Shown here one piece after another: positions 61,458 to 64,000 of a DNA stretch of 64,000 nucleotides. The position numbers and the translations under genes are program-made. Within the stretch, counting starts at the first letter, position 1. Each line of letters starts with the position of its first letter. The notes below the pieces were generated by a model. The model had not been told where the DNA came from. It ran no database searches and saw only the letters and a program-made list of their open reading frames with translations. Source of the DNA: GCA-2746605 sp963710615. Its GTDB lineage: Bacteria > Bacteroidota > Ignavibacteria > Ignavibacteriales > Melioribacteraceae. The stretch spans positions 62,001 to 126,000 of the forward strand of contig CAVQBF010000027.1 in NCBI GenBank assembly GCA_963710615.1. The letters are read 5' to 3'.

Positions 61458-61727
61458 TTGAAATGGTTAGAGATAATTGAATTTAATTACTTAGATTCGG
61501 CTAAGGTGATAATTGAAGAGAATATTGAAGATTTATTCGAAAAACTAATTAATGGGCATAATAACCAAATTAAAAAGATATATTGTAGAATAGCAGATAA
61601 AATTGGTTTCAGAATTCATGTACATGATAAATTGAAACGCATAAACAAAGATGGAAGTAATTTAGGTAAATGACTTAGTACCTTATTAACAAAATACGGA
61701 AGTATAGAACATAGTATTTGGGTTTGA
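61458..61727 (+). pseudogene. Small unknown protein, paralogue family member 3, broken by an in-frame TGA
   Basis: From a TTG codon at 61458 the frame reads KWLEIIEFNYLD, matching the paralogues' KLLEVIELRS start. It runs through GFRIHVHDKLKRINKDGSNLGK to a TGA at 61671-61673, then continues in the same frame as LSTLLTKYGSIEHSIWV to a second TGA. The second part aligns with the C-terminus of the two intact paralogues (L...FGLV-H-IWI). So one nonsense codon interrupts the gene, and its start codon is also TTG instead of ATG. Confidence 0.72.
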
Positions 61728-61802
61728 ATTAAACTATCATACTTGTATCATGAGAATAGAAGCTAATACCATAATTCATTTATCATTAAGGATATCCTGA
61801 AG

Positions 61803-62624
61803 ATGGAAGATAAAAATTCAAAATCTGATACTAAAAAATTGTTTAGATCCTTAGGTTCATGTTCGCAAACTTTTTTCTACATACTAAATAGAGAGTTTGG
61901 TAACGAAAATAATATTGCTGAGAGAGCCGCGGATCCTTTAGCCGGTGGAATTTATCAGCAAGGATATCAATGCGGTATGCTTTGGGGTGCATCACTTAGT
62001 GTTGGAGTTGAATCATTCAAAAGAAAAACAGATATTAATAATAGTACTGGCTTAGCAATTAAGGCAACACAGAATATAATGAAATCTTTTACAAACAGAA
62101 CTGATACTACAGAATGTTCCGAAATTACTAACTGTAACTTCTCAAGTAAATTAAGCATGGCAAAATATTTTTTTACCGGTAAATTTTTATCGTGTTTCGA
62201 TCTAGCTGAAAAATGGGCACCCGAAGCAATTGAATCTGCTAGGGCAGAACTGGATAAATCAAATAATCTGCACAATCGTTGTTTAAGCTGTGCTTCGGAA
62301 GTAGCAATAAAAATGGGTGCAAGTGAAGAAGAAAGTTCAGCAGTCGCCGGTTTCGCTGGTGGATTGGGGCTAAGTGGCGGTGCATGCGGTGCTTTAGCTG
62401 CGGTTATATGGATGAAGAATCTTGAACGATGCAGAAACAATGATAAAACTTCTTATAAAGATCCAAAATCGGAAGAAATACTAGAAAATTTTTATAAAGA
62501 AACTAACTATGAAATATTGTGCAAAAATATTGCAGAAAAATCTTTTAATAGCCTGGATGAACATACTGAATACATAGAAAACGGAGGCTGCAGAAATTTA
62601 ATAAATAAACTTTCGCAAATATAA
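61803..62624 (+). CDS. C_GCAxxG_C_C family putative redox protein
   Basis: 273 residues. The C-terminal half carries the family signature as GGLGLSGGACGALAAVIWMKN near residues 181-201, followed by cysteines in ERC, EILCKNI and GGCRNLI. An upstream repeat-like segment GGIYQQGYQCGMLWGASLSVG near residue 45 suggests an internal duplication of the same helix. The family is thought to be redox-active through paired cysteines, often near electron-transfer genes. No signal peptide. It stands in the second, decaying cassette between the broken small-protein gene and the reductase remnant. Confidence 0.82.
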   Translation: MEDKNSKSDTKKLFRSLGSCSQTFFYILNREFGNENNIAERAADPLAGGIYQQGYQCGMLWGASLSVGVESFKRKTDINNSTGLAIKATQNIMKSFTNRTDTTECSEITNCNFSSKLSMAKYFFTGKFLSCFDLAEKWAPEAIESARAELDKSNNLHNRCLSCASEVAIKMGASEEESSAVAGFAGGLGLSGGACGALAAVIWMKNLERCRNNDKTSYKDPKSEEILENFYKETNYEILCKNIAEKSFNSLDEHTEYIENGGCRNLINKLSQI

Positions 62625-62638
62625 TGTGAGACATTAAA

Positions 62639-62926
62639 ATGAAAACATTAATATATGGCGCCGGTACACTTGGAAGTTTATAAGAGTCGGGATATAAAAA
62701 TCAATTTCCGACTAAAATTAAATCCTTTTACTGGAATCATGAATGGATGACAGCAAAAATATTGAGTTCATCATTTAATACAAAGTTTGCAGAAGTAGCT
62801 ATGATGATGCATGTAAATGCAGCAAATGACGAAATGAAATAATTATACAAAGAATTTATTATTTTATTAAACAAATCTTCAGTTGATGTGTCAAACTTGG
62901 AAGAAGTATTAGCATACATAAACTAA
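62639..62926 (+). pseudogene. Collapsed remnant of a ketopantoate reductase-like gene
   Basis: Starts MKTLIYGAGTLGSL, nearly the same as the intact gene at 56425, then stops (TAA). It resumes in the same frame with sequence from the C-terminal part: ESGYKN, then AKILSSSFNTKFAEVAMMMHVNAANDEMK, a second TAA, and LYKEFIILLNKSSVDVSNLEEVLAYIN. Roughly 220 codons of the middle are deleted and two stops remain. Its presence shows that the reductase gene was once also part of the second cassette. Confidence 0.88.
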
Positions 62927-62958
62927 CTAAAATAAAAATCAAACTAAGGGGAACTAAA

Positions 62959-63384
62959 ATGAAAAAAATATTGTTTTTAATAATTGCTGTTTTACTGATG
63001 TTTATTGTATCTGCTTGCGGTACTGGTGGTTCATTCCAAGCGAACCACGTAACAAATGTTGAGCTATCTGAACCAAATTTTAACATTATTGCAAAAAATG
63101 TAAGCGGTACAGCAATGCAGGGATATATTTTAGGATTAAGTATTTCGCAAGGCTCAGAAATTGGCTCATTTGGAGTTGTTAAAGTCGCCGGAGTAGATAA
63201 ACCTTATGATGCTGCCATGAAAAATTTATGGGAAAACTTTGAGGAAGAATATGGAACAGTTGAAGGGAAAAAATTAGCACTGGTTAATATTCGGCATGAT
63301 AATGAATTATTAAATACTTTCTTATACACTCAAGCAAAATATTTCATTACTGCAGATGTTGTAGAGTTTGTTGATATGGATTAA
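62959..63384 (+). CDS. DUF6567 family lipoprotein
   Basis: 141 residues. Signal peptide with lipobox VSAC (Cys20). The body has SEPNFNIIAKNVSGTAMQGYILG near the start and LALVNIRHDNELLNTFLYTQAKYFITADVVEF at the end, the pattern I associate with DUF6567 proteins of Bacteroidetes. AGGGGA ribosome binding site ten bases before the ATG. Predicted outer-membrane or periplasmic lipoprotein of unknown function. Confidence 0.8.
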   Translation: MKKILFLIIAVLLMFIVSACGTGGSFQANHVTNVELSEPNFNIIAKNVSGTAMQGYILGLSISQGSEIGSFGVVKVAGVDKPYDAAMKNLWENFEEEYGTVEGKKLALVNIRHDNELLNTFLYTQAKYFITADVVEFVDMD

Positions 63385-63429
63385 TTAGTAAGATTATAAA
63401 TAAATCATTTAGACATATGGGGTGGTTAA

Positions 63430-64000
63430 ATGAAAAATATAATATTTATTATTGCCTTTCTTATTTTTTTTATTGCTTGTGGTGATGAAGGCGAAAACTC
63501 TGAAAAAGCTAATGAACAAACTAAAGTTGAAGCACCTGATCTTGATCTTCATACGGCAATTTATATGCGAGATTTAGATGCTATTCGTCAGCATATCAAA
63601 GCAGGTTCAGATCTTAACATTCAAGAACCAACACGAAAGTCAACACCTCTTATTACTGCGTCAGCGCTTGGCGAACCTGACGCAGCACAAATCTTAGTTA
63701 GATGCAGGTGCAAATATTAACGCCACTAACACGGATGGTTCCACAGCTTTAATTACTGCTGCTGCATTTGGAAAAACTAAGGTTGCTGAAGTCCTGATTA
63801 AAGCCGGAGCATGATTTGAATATTCAGAATAATGATGGTTCCACTGCTCTCCACACTTCTGCATTTCTTTGCAATAAGGAAATTGTGGAAGCCTTCTTAA
63901 TGCTGGAGCAGATAAAACAATTAAAAATAAAAGAGGGAATACCGCATATGAATCTGTAAGCGCTCCATTTGAAAATGAGAAGAAAATTTACGATGCAATT
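63430..64000 (+). pseudogene. Ankyrin-repeat lipoprotein gene with three frameshifts, cut by the window end
   Basis: Starts with a lipoprotein signal (lipobox FIAC, Cys17) and an ankyrin repeat series: DLDLHTAIYMRDLDAIRQHI, TPLITASALGEPDAAQILV. The frame is lost by an extra A at about 63700, where the next frame reads DAGANINATNTDGSTALITAAAFG. It is lost again by an extra T at 63812 (then DLNIQNNDGSTALHTSAFL) and again by one missing base at about 63893 (then LLNAGADKTIKNKRGNTAYESVSAPF). The restored protein would be an ordinary ankyrin lipoprotein running past the window. Real decay or sequence error near a contig end cannot be separated. Confidence 0.8.

Noticed and set aside
61967..62440. 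Minus-strand open frame of 157 codons opposite the C_GCAxxG_C_C gene
   Set aside because: The plus-strand gene has a recognisable family signature; the opposite frame has no motif and is a shadow.
1..64000. CRISPR arrays, insertion sequences, prophage genes or integrase
   Set aside because: No regular short repeats with spacers, no transposase or integrase motifs and no terminal inverted repeats were seen. The duplicated 88-bp element has no mobile-element gene beside it.

Overview
This 64 kb window is AT-rich and comes from a bacterium of the Bacteroidetes/Chlorobi assemblage, most likely an Ignavibacteria-type lineage. The evidence is a short primary sigma factor without region 1.1, a type IX secretion C-terminal sorting tail with the NYPNPFNP motif, an 89-residue zinc-free S14, a DUF6567 lipoprotein and many TTG start codons. 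The placement is inferred from family knowledge, not from a search.

Region 1 (1-15.6 kb) is housekeeping, mostly on the minus strand. It holds methionyl-tRNA synthetase, a long-chain acyl-CoA ligase, a DUF5009/HGSNAT-like membrane protein, a YqaA-type membrane protein (plus strand), transketolase, fumarase, an NlpC/P60 lipoprotein, the primary sigma factor, two tandem EutN/CcmL microcompartment vertex proteins, phosphopentomutase, a GAF/degenerate-GGDEF membrane protein and the GTPase EngB.

Region 2 (15.6-46.9 kb) is one uninterrupted minus-strand expression cluster. In transcription order it reads tRNA-Tyr, tRNA-Gly, tRNA-Thr, rpmG, tRNA-Trp, secE, nusG, rplKAJL, rpoBC, the str genes (rpsL, rpsG, fusA, tuf), and the S10, spc and alpha genes down to rplQ. 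A tRNA-Gln sits inside the spc block between rplR and rpsE. adk is missing between secY and map. L17 carries a helix-hairpin-helix extension. Hairpins between rplA/rplJ, rplL/rpoB, rpoC/rpsL and after tuf and rplQ divide the cluster.

Region 3 (47-55.1 kb, minus strand) has the ComM/YifB ATPase, a frameshifted T9SS-exported protein, an M16 peptidase, a class I aminotransferase and a GAF/AAA+/Fis sigma-54 activator.

Region 4 (55.1-64 kb, plus strand) is the accessory part and the most interesting. Divergent from the sigma-54 activator is an operon: a small unknown protein, an SDR, a ketopantoate-reductase-like enzyme, an ATC-hydrolase-like protein, an NmrA-like protein and a ferredoxin-nitroreductase fusion, then a hypothetical gene. 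Its upstream region holds two 13-bp direct repeats 22 bp apart and a weak -24/-12 element. An 88-bp stretch including the repeats recurs (82/88 identical) 5.7 kb downstream, again in front of a paralogue of the small protein. The second copy is followed by a further small paralogue broken by an in-frame TGA, a C_GCAxxG_C_C redox protein and a collapsed remnant of the ketopantoate-reductase-like gene. This suggests that a sigma-54-controlled redox cassette was duplicated and the second copy is decaying. The window ends in a DUF6567 lipoprotein and an ankyrin lipoprotein gene with three single-base frameshifts.
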